Shown here in pieces: positions 1 through 6,609 of a DNA stretch of 7,696 bases. The notes beneath the pieces were generated by a model. That model ran no database searches, was not told the origin of the DNA, and saw only the letters and a program-made list of their open reading frames with translations. This DNA is from Rhodospirillaceae bacterium (GTDB lineage Bacteria > Pseudomonadota > Alphaproteobacteria > Rhodospirillales > 2-02-FULL-58-16): the NCBI GenBank assembly GCA_013349695.1, contig DUZD01000243.1, positions 1 through 7,696 of the forward strand. Reading direction: 5' to 3'. The translations under genes and the position numbers were made by a program. How positions within the stretch are numbered: the stretch's first letter is position 1; every line of letters begins with the position of its first letter.

Positions 1-860
1 TTGTCCGGATCGGCTTTGGCGAGGCGCTCTCCGATGGCCATCAAGGCCCGGTAGCTTTCGAGCGCCCCTGAAAGGTCGCCTTGGGCCACCCGCACATCGC
101 CGATCTCACTCAAGAGGGCAGAGCGGTCCCGCTCTTCGGTTTTGGGCAGACGGGCAAGCGCACCCTCATAGGTTCGCCACGCCTCCCCAAGTGCGCCGGA
201 GCGCCGGTAAAGACGCCCGAGATAGATGGAGTCCCAAGGATCGGATTGGTCGAGCGCGATGACCTTCCCATAGGCATTTAGCGCGAGCGCCGTATTGACG
301 GCAAAGGCGATCCGGCCGATGCGCCGCCATTGCGCCGCATTCTCGGCCGCCGCCGCCGAAGCGAGATCGGACAAAAGCCGCAGACCGACGTCCAGATTAC
401 CCTCGAAGATCATGGCCAGTGCGCGGCGCTCTTCGGCTTTGCCTTCTTCGACCGTCTCGCGTACCGCTTCGCGCGCGTCGGCTTCGGCCTTGGCGTCGAT
501 AGGGGCTTCCTCAAGGCCAATCAATTTTGTCAACTCCTTGAAGACGTGGTCTGTGAATTTGGTTTCCAGGCGACGCAGCAGCTCACGGTCTTCTAGGCTC
601 AATCTACCTTCTCGTTCTATGTTTCTGAGGTATTCCAGGCGCGCAAGTATATCTCTGTCGTCTGGCGGAGCTTCTTTGCAAAACGGAATCGCGGCGCTCT
701 GGCCAACGAGCGCCGTTACATCACAGAGAAACAAACGGCCTTGATTGCGCGTGGCATCGTACCAGCCGAGGAAGCCCGACAGGGCCAACGCGGCAGCCGT
801 TAGCTTGCCCCAACCACTCATCAAGCGGCGCTTCCCTGTTATGGCCGATTCCCGTGCCAT
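1..860 (-). CDS. Membrane-anchored TPR-repeat protein, C-terminus beyond window
   Basis: Reading the minus strand from the ATG at 860 gives 286 codons without a stop, running off the left edge. A GGGAG ribosome-binding site lies a few bases before the ATG; a later ATG (codon 14) is a weaker alternative. Residues 19-34 (KLTAAALALSGFLGWY) form one hydrophobic segment after a basic N-terminus, so the protein is probably anchored in the inner membrane. Residues 65-150 are charged and helical-looking, with a Glu/Ala/Arg-rich stretch (about 122-150) that may be a coiled coil. From about residue 150 onward the sequence falls into tetratricopeptide-like helix pairs; the clearest unit is GDLSGALESYRALMAIGERL at 261-280. 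TPRs are protein-interaction scaffolds, so a bait- or complex-binding role is likely, but any effector domain would lie in the missing part. Many TPR proteins of this style occur in accessory regions. The partner and function are unknown. Confidence 0.8.
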   Translation of the reverse strand, partial: MARESAITGKRRLMSGWGKLTAAALALSGFLGWYDATRNQGRLFLCDVTALVGQSAAIPFCKEAPPDDRDILARLEYLRNIEREGRLSLEDRELLRRLETKFTDHVFKELTKLIGLEEAPIDAKAEADAREAVRETVEEGKAEERRALAMIFEGNLDVGLRLLSDLASAAAAENAAQWRRIGRIAFAVNTALALNAYGKVIALDQSDPWDSIYLGRLYRRSGALGEAWRTYEGALARLPKTEERDRSALLSEIGDVRVAQGDLSGALESYRALMAIGERLAKADPD

Positions 861-1193
861 GGTGCTCCCAGCGTTATGGACTTTGTCCACATCTTTTGAG
901 TGGGTCGAGTAGACGATAACATCCGTAAGGCGGCAGAACCAAGTCAGGATGTTTAAGTCGCTCGACCCTCACGCCTAGACCGGCGAAGCCGGCACGGCCT
1001 TGAACGCCACCGATTGGGATGGCACACTCAACGTATAATGGACGCTCTTCCCGGAATTCCTGGATGAACCAAATTATTGGCCCGTGAGGGAATACGTTGT
1101 TTGGTTCGCAAATAGATAGACGCTTTCGACATCCGCCGAGGCTCAAGGCGGGCAAGGGCCTCAAGGACAAGGTGAAAGGCCGGTAACATTTCG
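861..1193. other. Divergent intergenic region without a convincing gene
   Basis: This 333-bp stretch separates the start of the TPR gene (minus) from the start of the DUF6398-like gene (plus). It must hold the upstream regions of both. A small GC hairpin is visible at 980-992 (CCGGC-GAA-GCCGG). A short plus-strand reading frame ends at 1184-1186 (TAA) just before the next gene, with a Lys/Arg-rich tail (LKAGKGLKDKVKGR). It has no good start codon and may be chance or the remnant of an older gene. Both strands are open over part of this interval, but I recognise no protein family in any of the frames. Confidence 0.5.
914..942 (-). promoter_or_regulatory. Weak candidate promoter for the TPR gene
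   Basis: On the minus strand, TTGGTT (942-937) and TTATCG (919-914) are separated by 17 bp and lie about 55 bp before the TPR start codon. Each box matches only partly the sigma-70 consensus, so this is a guess based on spacing and position. Confidence 0.22.
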
Positions 1194-2342
1194 ATGGCAG
1201 GTCAATCCACCCGTGTCCCGAAAACGATGCAGCGGACCTACGATGCCGTCACATCCATCACGGACGCATTCTGCCGCGACCACCTGAACGATGAATACGC
1301 CCACTACGCCAATCTTCTCGCCGCCGCCCTGTGCCGGAAACGTCCCAGCCCGCTGATCAATGGACGGCCCAGGACGTGGGCATGTGGGGTTCTCTATGCC
1401 CTGGGACAGATCAATTTCCTCTCCGACAAGTCTTTCGAGCCGTACATGATCCTGGGCGACCTGTGCGACCGCATGGGTGTGGGAAAAAGCACCGGCTCCG
1501 CGAAGTCCCGGACAATCTCCGATGCGTTCGGTCTCCTCCCGTTTCACCCCGCCTGGATGTTGCCCAGCCTCATGGAGAGGAACCCGCTCTCGTCGCTTTT
1601 CGAGATCCGCGGACTCCCCGCTGGCATGGATCATCTCCGTGGGCAGGTTCAGGCGGCGGCATTGCGCGAGGTTTTCGCGTCCGAGCCCCGGACAAGCGGC
1701 AAACGCGATGCCCTCCTGAAGGACTATCGCCGGCTCCGCAAAATCTCCTCACACCACCAAAGCACCCTGGCCGGAGCCGTGATCGGCGCGCAAGCCGCCG
1801 AAATCGCCGTTCGCATCGGTCTTGCCAAGAACGCCCGTGCCGTGGCGTCGATGGATTTCAACGATGTGTCCCCGGCTCTCGACCTCGCCCTCTTCTCAAA
1901 GGGGCCGGATGGGACATCTCTGGTCGAACGGTATTTCGACGAGAAACGCCGCCATATGAAACGGCGGGACAGGGCCGTTGTCGAGGCAATGGTCAACAGC
2001 CGGTTCTCCGTGTTCGCCACGCTCGACCGGCATCCCGACGCCGGTGTCGTACTCGTGGACATGACCACGGGAGAGGAGGTCTGGTTGATGGACCTCGGTT
2101 CCGAGGCGTCGCTGTCGCCAGGGCATCAGGTCGCGTTTCGCCTGTTCCAGCCGGGGAAATTCCATATGACGACGGGCGTGGTCGCTTCCATGAACCGCGA
2201 TGAAGTCTGGGAAGCCGTGGAGCGGCGCCAATCGATCCGCTACGACAAAGACGACCTTCTCGTCATTGGTGAGCGTGACGCCTTTGCCGAAGCCGTCTAT
2301 GCCACCGCCATCGAGACCGGTGCGTTGGCCGCTTTTGTCTGA
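1194..2342 (+). CDS. DUF6398-like domain protein of unknown function
   Basis: This gene encodes 382 residues. The region at about 16-120 resembles the DUF6398 family as I remember it: helices around ITDAFCRDHLNDEY, a conserved-looking RKRPSPLINGRPRTWACG block (49-66), then LYALGQINFL. Residues 86-113 (LGDLCDRMGVGKSTGSAKSR and following) look like a helix-turn-helix, so nucleic-acid binding is possible but unproven. The remaining 260 residues are unfamiliar. They comprise a basic helical part (about 150-190), an Ala-rich helix, and a beta-rich tail (about 275-330) with VFATLDRHPDAGVVLVDMTTGEEVW and HQVAFRLFQPGKFHMTTG. No signal peptide or membrane helix is visible. The ribosome-binding site is weak; an in-frame ATG at 1227 is an alternative start. 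The gene converges on the broken gene at 2348 with a 5-bp gap. Confidence 0.75.
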   Translation: MAGQSTRVPKTMQRTYDAVTSITDAFCRDHLNDEYAHYANLLAAALCRKRPSPLINGRPRTWACGVLYALGQINFLSDKSFEPYMILGDLCDRMGVGKSTGSAKSRTISDAFGLLPFHPAWMLPSLMERNPLSSLFEIRGLPAGMDHLRGQVQAAALREVFASEPRTSGKRDALLKDYRRLRKISSHHQSTLAGAVIGAQAAEIAVRIGLAKNARAVASMDFNDVSPALDLALFSKGPDGTSLVERYFDEKRRHMKRRDRAVVEAMVNSRFSVFATLDRHPDAGVVLVDMTTGEEVWLMDLGSEASLSPGHQVAFRLFQPGKFHMTTGVVASMNRDEVWEAVERRQSIRYDKDDLLVIGERDAFAEAVYATAIETGALAAFV

Positions 2343-2347
2343 TCCGG

Positions 2348-2887
2348 TCACGCCGCATCGATATCGAACGACAGGAACCGGTCGTACAAAGGTGTCTTGC
2401 GATACAGCAACGGGGCACCGGTTTGGTCGTTGGCGGCGGCCTCCACCGTTTCCATCAGGCCAAGCCATTCCAGATACCGCGGCACACGCCAGCGAAAAAC
2501 GTTGGCGGGATCGAAAGGCAGCTTCCTCTCCGTCTCCACCAGCGGATAGACGGTCGTCCGAACCAATTCCTCGGCCGGCCTCGGCTGATCGGCGACGCGG
2601 CGGATCTGGTAAGCTTGAACTTGCCCTTGTACTTTCTCCCCAGCCGGGCGAGATCGAGGATCGCATGGAGAAAATTCAGCGGCGGGAAATCGGGCTCGTA
2701 TCCGGGCCAGGAGAACTCATCCACCGTGCGGGCGACGAACTTCCGATTGAAGTTGCCGGTGGTGGGTGAAAACAAGGAAATCCGGAAGGTTCTCCAAGGT
2801 CAGGGTCGGATTCAGCCGGATCGGCCCGTTGCCAAGCCACTCCGCGTTCACCAGAGGCAGGATTTGGTCCTTGTTCAGGTAGATCAA
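2348..2887 (-). pseudogene. Broken gene: three in-order fragments in three frames
   Basis: Three minus-strand segments read on from each other in different frames. The first (TTG at 2887 to TGA at 2717) begins LIYLNKDQILPLVNAEWL and remains sensible through LTLENLPDFLVFTH. The second (from about 2775) gives TTGNFNRKFVARTVDEF and LHAILDLARLGRKYKGKFKLT. The third, from about 2605, gives AYQIRRVADQPRPAEELV, then PRYLEWLGLMETVEAA, ending at 2348. All three look like real protein, and the order matches an uncharacterised family I remember, in which LNPxLTLEN, GNLNRKFV, GRFxLTRKG and LEWFGLLE blocks follow each other. In that family extra residues lie between the first and second blocks and, about 40 of them, after the KG.FxLT block. 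Both frame changes here fall at those places, so small deletions are the simplest explanation. The first codon overlaps the upstream stop (ATTGA), suggesting the intact gene was co-translated with the UPF0149-like gene. Sequencing errors could explain one lesion but not the missing residues. Confidence 0.68.
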
Positions 2888-3531
2888 TGCACCACCCCCC
2901 CGTCATCGACCTCGTCCATCGCCTCGAATCCCAATCGCCGAAGTTCCTTGGCGGCTCGAACGATGACGGTAAACAGGTTCTCGATCTCCTTGGTCCTTTC
3001 CTCGATGATCCGACGGCAATCGTCCAAGGATAGGCCATCCTCGCCGCGTCGCGGTCCCTGTATTCGCTCCGCGGCTTCATCGAACCGCTCGGCGATTTCC
3101 TCGAGCCCATGTATCCCGTCCTGGAGAGCAGGGGGCAGTTGCCCTTCGCCGGAATCACCGAACCCGAACAGAAAACCATCCCGGATTTCCGCCGACCGCA
3201 TCCGCAAGGCGGCAACCATATCATCCCAGTCGCGGAGTTTCTTCGGCTTCGTGAGCTTGACGATAACGCCATCCTGGTGCCGGGCCATGCGGTTCCACAG
3301 AGCCATCATGGTGTTGAAGAAGCTCGACGCATCCTGCTCGCCGTCGAACACGGGCAGTTCACCGCCCCAGAATGATTCGACCGTCTTGACGGGGCTCGCC
3401 TCGAAATCAAGGCTGGCGATCTCGCCGAGGAACCGCATCCGCGCCACGGGGAACGTCGTGGGACAATGATGTTTCTTCAGAAACATCTCCATGGCGGCGT
3501 CACCGGGGTATTTGAAGTTCTTTTGTTTCAT
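2884..3531 (-). CDS. UPF0149/YecA-like protein
   Basis: This gene encodes a soluble protein of 215 residues without a signal peptide or membrane helix. The N-terminal half (about 15-85) recalls the UPF0149/YecA helical domain: a FLGEIASLDFEASP segment, a Trp-Gly pair, then SSFFNTMMALWNRMARH, comparable to the Asn-containing 'M.L.N' helix of that family. The match is from memory and is modest. The rest is helical and charged, with a probable coiled coil at about 145-205. In other bacteria YecA-type domains are often joined to SEC-C motifs; here the SEC-C motif sits on the gene just upstream, 9 bp away, so the two products may act together. The stop codon lies within an ATTGA overlap with the broken downstream gene, next to a run of seven G on the coding strand (2901-2895). 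The biochemical role is unknown. Confidence 0.72.
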   Translation of the reverse strand: MKQKNFKYPGDAAMEMFLKKHHCPTTFPVARMRFLGEIASLDFEASPVKTVESFWGGELPVFDGEQDASSFFNTMMALWNRMARHQDGVIVKLTKPKKLRDWDDMVAALRMRSAEIRDGFLFGFGDSGEGQLPPALQDGIHGLEEIAERFDEAAERIQGPRRGEDGLSLDDCRRIIEERTKEIENLFTVIVRAAKELRRLGFEAMDEVDDGGVVH

Positions 3532-3540
3532 CGATGGGAC

Positions 3541-4035
3541 TCACCGCAAGCAGCATTTCTTGTATTTTTTCCCCGAACCGCAGGGACAAGGATCGTTGCG
3601 GCCGACGTGCTTGAAGGGGTTCCCGCTTGATCCCCTTGGGGACGGATCGGTTATGGGAGCTGTTCCCATGCGGAAGGTATCCTCGACAATCACTTCGTTC
3701 CAAATTTCCGTTACCGCCTCGACGAGATTAGGTGGTGGGTTGCTAGGATCGACCGATTTCCAATCGGCTTTGCGAGAGATTTTCTCGACGAATTGTTTGG
3801 CTAATTCGACCACCAAGAATCCCTTGCCGGGGATCAATTTGAGTCCCGTCGGAATATGGGTAACGGCCCAACACTCACGACGTTCCCCCACGTCATGGAT
3901 GCCGAACACGTCACTGACCAATCCGCTGACGGTCTTCTCGCCTTCCGTCGTTACGATGCCGAAATCACCAGATTCCCAGTCCATGATACCCGTCATGCAA
4001 TTTTCCCATGGGGCGGCGGGATCGACCTCGGCCAT
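3541..4035 (-). CDS. SEC-C motif-containing protein
   Basis: This gene encodes 164 residues from the ATG at 4035; a TTG one codon earlier is also open. The extreme C-terminus is a textbook SEC-C metal-binding motif, HVGRNDPCPCGSGKKYKKCC. Its CPC and CC cysteines (C-x-C-x8-C-C) bind zinc in SecA and many stand-alone proteins. The N-terminal 120 residues are not recognised: a beta-rich part (GDFGIVTTEGEKTVSGLVSD, AVTHIPTGLKLIPGKGFLVV) followed by helices (LAKQFVEKI, NLVEAVTEIWNEVIVEDTF) and a Pro/Ser/Gly linker. No membrane or export signal is visible. The start codon overlaps the stop of an upstream remnant frame (TGATG), and the next gene starts 9 bp after the stop, so it sits inside an operon. 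SEC-C motifs mediate zinc-dependent contacts with proteins or ribosomes; the specific role here cannot be read from the sequence. Confidence 0.85.
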   Translation of the reverse strand: MAEVDPAAPWENCMTGIMDWESGDFGIVTTEGEKTVSGLVSDVFGIHDVGERRECWAVTHIPTGLKLIPGKGFLVVELAKQFVEKISRKADWKSVDPSNPPPNLVEAVTEIWNEVIVEDTFRMGTAPITDPSPRGSSGNPFKHVGRNDPCPCGSGKKYKKCCLR

Positions 4036-4193
4036 CAAAGGGTCGATCCGCGATCATGGAGCCTACTATAATTCTTGTCGTGCATCGAGCATGCTCGGAC
4101 CATCACCACCACCGTTCCTCCCCACTCCTTGGCAAAGTCCAAAGCGCCAACGGTCTGGTAAGTATAGGGATCGAAACTAGCGCCGAAATGCGT
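4035..4193 (-). pseudogene. 3' remnant of an unrecognised gene, coupled to the SEC-C gene
   Basis: An open frame of 52 codons follows an in-frame TAA (4196-4194) and ends in TGA (4037-4035), sharing one base with the SEC-C start codon (TGATG). It reads THFGASFDPYTYQTVGALDF, then AKEWGGTVVVMVRACSMHD. This looks like real protein: a helix followed by a hydrophobic strand, with few rare residues. There is no plausible start codon near the beginning, so I infer that the 5' part of a gene was lost and that this is its C-terminal end. I do not recognise the family. It might also be chance coding potential; the TGATG overlap is what makes me list it. Confidence 0.4.
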
Positions 4194-4217
4194 TTAAGGG
4201 AACTCCCGAGAGCCTGG

Positions 4218-4258
4218 AAATGAAACGAAATGAAACGAAAAAATTCGAATTGAAACGA
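4218..4258. repeat. Phased TGAAACGA repeats upstream of apt
   Basis: The octamer TGAAACGA occurs at 4221, 4231 and 4251, that is at 10-bp and 20-bp intervals, in a locally AT-rich stretch. The first two copies are part of a perfect tandem of TGAAACGAAA. Spacing of whole helical turns puts all copies on one face of the DNA. The site lies 68-105 bp before the preferred apt start and between two oppositely transcribed units, so it could be a regulator binding site. No -10 element can be placed confidently next to it. Confidence 0.5.
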
Positions 4259-4325
4259 TTGATTCCTTGCCCGGCCAGTTGCCTGGACGGCGTCTGAATT
4301 GCCGATATTCGAAGAAAGGGGTAGG

Positions 4326-4877
4326 ATGCCGGCTCCCACGAAAACAGACCATTGGCATCCCATGGACATCAAGGACTACATTCGCTCCTTCCCCGATTTC
4401 CCCAAGCCCGGCATCCTGTTTTACGACATCTCCACCCTTCTCGCCCACGAAGATGCCTGGCAGGTGGCCATGGGACGCATGGCGAAAGCGGTCAGACGGC
4501 ATCAGCCGGATATCCTCGCCGGCATCGAATCGCGCGGCTTCCTGGTGGCGGCGCCCCTGGCCCTGAAACTGGGCTGCGGTTTCGTCATGGTGCGCAAGCC
4601 GAGCAAATTGCCGGGCCGGACCATCCGTCATGAATACGACCTGGAATACGGCGCCGATATCATCGAGATTCAAAATGACGCGGTCGAGAAAGGCCAGCGG
4701 GTGGTGATCCTGGACGACCTGCTGGCGACGGGCGGCACCATGGCCGCCACCGTCGAGTTGTTTCGGAAAATAGGCGCCGAGGTGGTCGGCGCCGCCTGCA
4801 TCATCGAGCTGACCTTTTTGGGTGGCCGGTCGAAACTGGACGTGCCGTTCACGGCCCTGATTTCTTACGACGAATAG
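4326..4877 (+). CDS. apt: Adenine phosphoribosyltransferase
   Basis: The enzyme joins adenine to PRPP to give AMP and pyrophosphate in cytoplasmic purine salvage. From the ATG at 4326 it has 183 residues. The canonical N-terminus MDIKDYIRSFPDFPKPGILF begins at residue 13, LLAGIESRGF-type core strand elements follow (IESRGFLVAAPLAL at 67-80), then the substrate loop RKPSKLPG (90-97), LEYGADIIEIQNDAV (106-120), and the PRPP-binding motif VVILDDLLATGGT at 126-138. The start at 4326 is chosen because AAGGGG lies just upstream. The ATG at 4362 would give the usual 171-residue form but has no ribosome-binding site; a TTG at 4299 is also open. The loop has Ser where many homologues have Gly (RKPGKLP). 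The 3' end overlaps mutY tail to tail by 29 bp. Confidence 0.95.
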   Translation: MPAPTKTDHWHPMDIKDYIRSFPDFPKPGILFYDISTLLAHEDAWQVAMGRMAKAVRRHQPDILAGIESRGFLVAAPLALKLGCGFVMVRKPSKLPGRTIRHEYDLEYGADIIEIQNDAVEKGQRVVILDDLLATGGTMAATVELFRKIGAEVVGAACIIELTFLGGRSKLDVPFTALISYDE

Positions 4878-5949
4878 CTTTTTTCCCGGCCTCCGGGTAG
4901 GAGGTGGCGTGCCGGGCGACCTTTTTCATTACCGTCGGCAAGGCGTGATCCGGCAATTTTTCGACCGCCGACCAGAAACCATCGGCCGGCGACGAATCGG
5001 TGGTCCGGCCACGGATGACGGCGAGACGCAGATGGAAATGAGTGAAGGTATGGTGGACGACACCAGGGAGCCGCCGCCAGGAAGCGGCCACTGGGGCCAT
5101 GCGGCGGGCTTCCTCGAGCGTCCAGGCGGTTTGCCGCCAGCCGGTCGACGAAAATTCCATCATCCCGCCCAAAAGTCCCGTTTCGGGCCGGCGGCGAAGG
5201 AGCACCGCGCCGTCCTGGCGGACGGCCCAGAAGACGATCCCCCGGCGGATCGGCTTGGCGCCCTTGGTTTGCCGGCGCGGATAGGATTGCGGGTTTTCCG
5301 CCCGCTTGGCGGCGCAGAACTCCCGCCAGGGACAGGCTTCACACGCCGGCCGGCGCGGCCGGCACAAGGCGGCGCCCAAATCCATGAGGCCCTGCGCGAA
5401 ATCGCCGGGCCGTTCCGTTGGCATTAACGCTTCGGCCAAGGTGGCGATTCGCCGCCGGGCGCCCGGCAAGGGATCGGTAATGGCGTAAAGCCTTGCCAGC
5501 ACCCGTGTCAGGTTGCCATCCACCGGCGCCCGGCGTTGGCCATATGCGATAGCGGCGATGGCGGCGGCGGTATAAGGGCCGATGCCGGGAAGTTTCTCGA
5601 GCTCATCGGCATCGCCGGGAAAGCCGCCGCCCATGTCACCGGCCACCAGCCGCGCGCATTTCAGCAGGTTGCGGGCGCGGGCGTAATAGCCCAACCCCTG
5701 CCAGGCGTGAAGCACCTGATCCTGGTTCGCGCGGGCCAAGTCCGCGACCGTCGGCCAGCGGCCGATGAAGCGGTTGAAATAAGGGACCACGGCATTGACG
5801 GTGGTCTGTTGCAGCATGACTTCGCTCAGCCATACGTGGTAGGGATCCGGGGTCTCGCCGGCAAGCGCCCGCCACGGCAACCGGCGGGCATTGCCGTCGT
5901 ACCAGGAAAGCAGGCTGGCGTGCAGTCGCGGTTGTTCCATGCCGGCCAT
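4849..5949 (-). CDS. mutY: A/G-specific adenine DNA glycosylase
   Basis: MutY removes adenine mispaired with 8-oxoguanine, protecting against G:C to T:A mutation. The protein has 366 residues. Visible features are the LSEVMLQQTT block with the catalytic Glu43, the helix-hairpin-helix LPGIGPYTAAAIAAIAYGQ (120-138), the VDGN block with catalytic Asp144, and the [4Fe-4S] cysteines 196, 203, 206 and 212 (C-x6-C-x2-C-x5-C). A C-terminal Nudix-like 8-oxoG recognition domain follows (about 235-350), with GGMMEF and HHTFTHFHLRL. Length and order are normal for the family. The start at 5949 is the first in-frame ATG after a short divergent gap; ATG codon 4 is an alternative, and neither has a strong ribosome-binding site. 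It diverges from the DUF721 gene (51 bp) and overlaps apt at the 3' end. The last residues (KKAIRRKKSGP) are encoded within the apt overlap. Confidence 0.96.
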   Translation of the reverse strand: MAGMEQPRLHASLLSWYDGNARRLPWRALAGETPDPYHVWLSEVMLQQTTVNAVVPYFNRFIGRWPTVADLARANQDQVLHAWQGLGYYARARNLLKCARLVAGDMGGGFPGDADELEKLPGIGPYTAAAIAAIAYGQRRAPVDGNLTRVLARLYAITDPLPGARRRIATLAEALMPTERPGDFAQGLMDLGAALCRPRRPACEACPWREFCAAKRAENPQSYPRRQTKGAKPIRRGIVFWAVRQDGAVLLRRRPETGLLGGMMEFSSTGWRQTAWTLEEARRMAPVAASWRRLPGVVHHTFTHFHLRLAVIRGRTTDSSPADGFWSAVEKLPDHALPTVMKKVARHATSYPEAGKKAIRRKKSGP

Positions 5950-6000
5950 GCCCGTATTCTATCGCCGAGTCCGGCGAGCGCAAACCGGGAGGACAACCCA

Positions 6001-6492
6001 ATGACGAGAAGGGGACACGGCCCGCGCGCGTTGGCGGCTATGGTGGCCAAGATCACCAATCCTGTATTCAAGAAGCGGGGTCTTGCCGGTGGCGCCATCG
6101 TCAATGATTGGCCGGTTATCGCCGGCCCGTACTTGGCTGCCCGTAGCGCCCCGGAAAAAATCGTCTACCCGGCGGGCGAAAGCAGCGATGGAACCCTTCA
6201 CCTGAAGACCGACAGCGGCGGCCTGGCCACCGAATTGCAACACCTGGAACCGGTCCTGCTCGAGCGCGTCAACACCTACTTCGGTTATCGCGCCGTCGCC
6301 CGCCTGAAGCTTTTCCAGGGGCCGCTCAAGGTCGGTGACCGGAAACCGCCGCCGCTTCGCTCCTTGCATCCGGCGGAAGAAAAAGACCTGCTTCGCCATT
6401 TGCTTGTTGTCGACGACCCAAATCTCCGGCAAGCCCTGGAAACGCTGGGGCGGGCGGTCAGGGCGCGGCGCGGCGGCGGCACGGACGAATAA
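6001..6492 (+). CDS. DUF721 (DciA-like) protein
   Basis: This gene encodes 163 residues. The DUF721 domain spans about 15-108: an N-terminal helix with NPVFKKRGLAGGAIVNDWP (20-38), a conserved-looking Trp37, a DGTLHLKTDSGGLATELQHL strand-helix (63-82), and VNTYFGYRAVARLKLFQG (90-107). DUF721 proteins include DciA, the ancestral loader or partner of the replicative helicase DnaB in bacteria lacking DnaC/DnaI. In alphaproteobacteria a DUF721 gene commonly lies between mutY and a thioredoxin-fold gene next to smc, as here. The GGGAGGA ribosome-binding site 8 bp upstream fixes the start at 6001; the frame stays open far upstream only because it runs antisense to mutY. The C-terminus is basic and Gly-rich (RAVRARRGGG). 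The domain call is firm; a DciA role is inferred. Confidence 0.88.
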   Translation: MTRRGHGPRALAAMVAKITNPVFKKRGLAGGAIVNDWPVIAGPYLAARSAPEKIVYPAGESSDGTLHLKTDSGGLATELQHLEPVLLERVNTYFGYRAVARLKLFQGPLKVGDRKPPPLRSLHPAEEKDLLRHLLVVDDPNLRQALETLGRAVRARRGGGTDE

Positions 6493-6550
6493 GCATTCGT
6501 CTTCTTCGCCAGGAATCGACATATCAATGGCCGGACCCTCCATTGGCGGC

Positions 6551-6579
6551 TTGTGGAAGAACGCCGGTGATTCTATAAT
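6551..6579 (+). promoter_or_regulatory. Sigma-70-type promoter of the dsbA-family gene
   Basis: A TTGTGG -35 box (6551-6556) and a perfect TATAAT -10 box (6574-6579) are separated by exactly 17 bp. Transcription should start near 6586, leaving a leader of about 24 bases that contains the strong AAGGAGGAG ribosome-binding site before the ATG at 6610. The gene can therefore be expressed independently of the DUF721 gene. Confidence 0.75.
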
Positions 6580-6609
6580 CTTCTATATTTTGTGGAAAAG
6601 GAGGAGTAA

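Noticed and set aside
295..744. Long plus-strand open frame (149 codons) opposite the TPR gene
   Set aside because: It is Ser/Arg/Ala-rich, lacks a ribosome-binding site, and is antisense to a frame with clear TPR structure.
1034..1039. TATAAT on the plus strand as a promoter for the gene at 1194
   Set aside because: No acceptable -35 box stands 16-18 bp upstream, and the leader would be about 150 bases.
874..1170. Minus-strand open frame of 98 codons in the divergent gap
   Set aside because: Its composition is irregular, no family is recognised, and its end overlaps the probable promoter of the TPR gene. Not strong enough to list as a gene.
2423..3469. Plus-strand open frame of 348 codons
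   Set aside because: It runs antisense to the UPF0149-like gene and the broken gene; its product is Ser/Arg-rich with no motif.
4864..4896. T-run followed by a CCCGG/CCGGG hairpin as an apt terminator
   Set aside because: The T-run precedes the hairpin on the apt strand, the wrong order for an intrinsic terminator.
5536..6000. In-frame upstream extension of the DUF721 gene
   Set aside because: It runs antisense to mutY; the GGGAGGA site fixes the start at 6001, and the extension matches nothing.
6525..6546. CAATGG/CCATTG inverted repeat after the DUF721 gene as a terminator
   Set aside because: The 6-bp stem is weak and no T-run follows.
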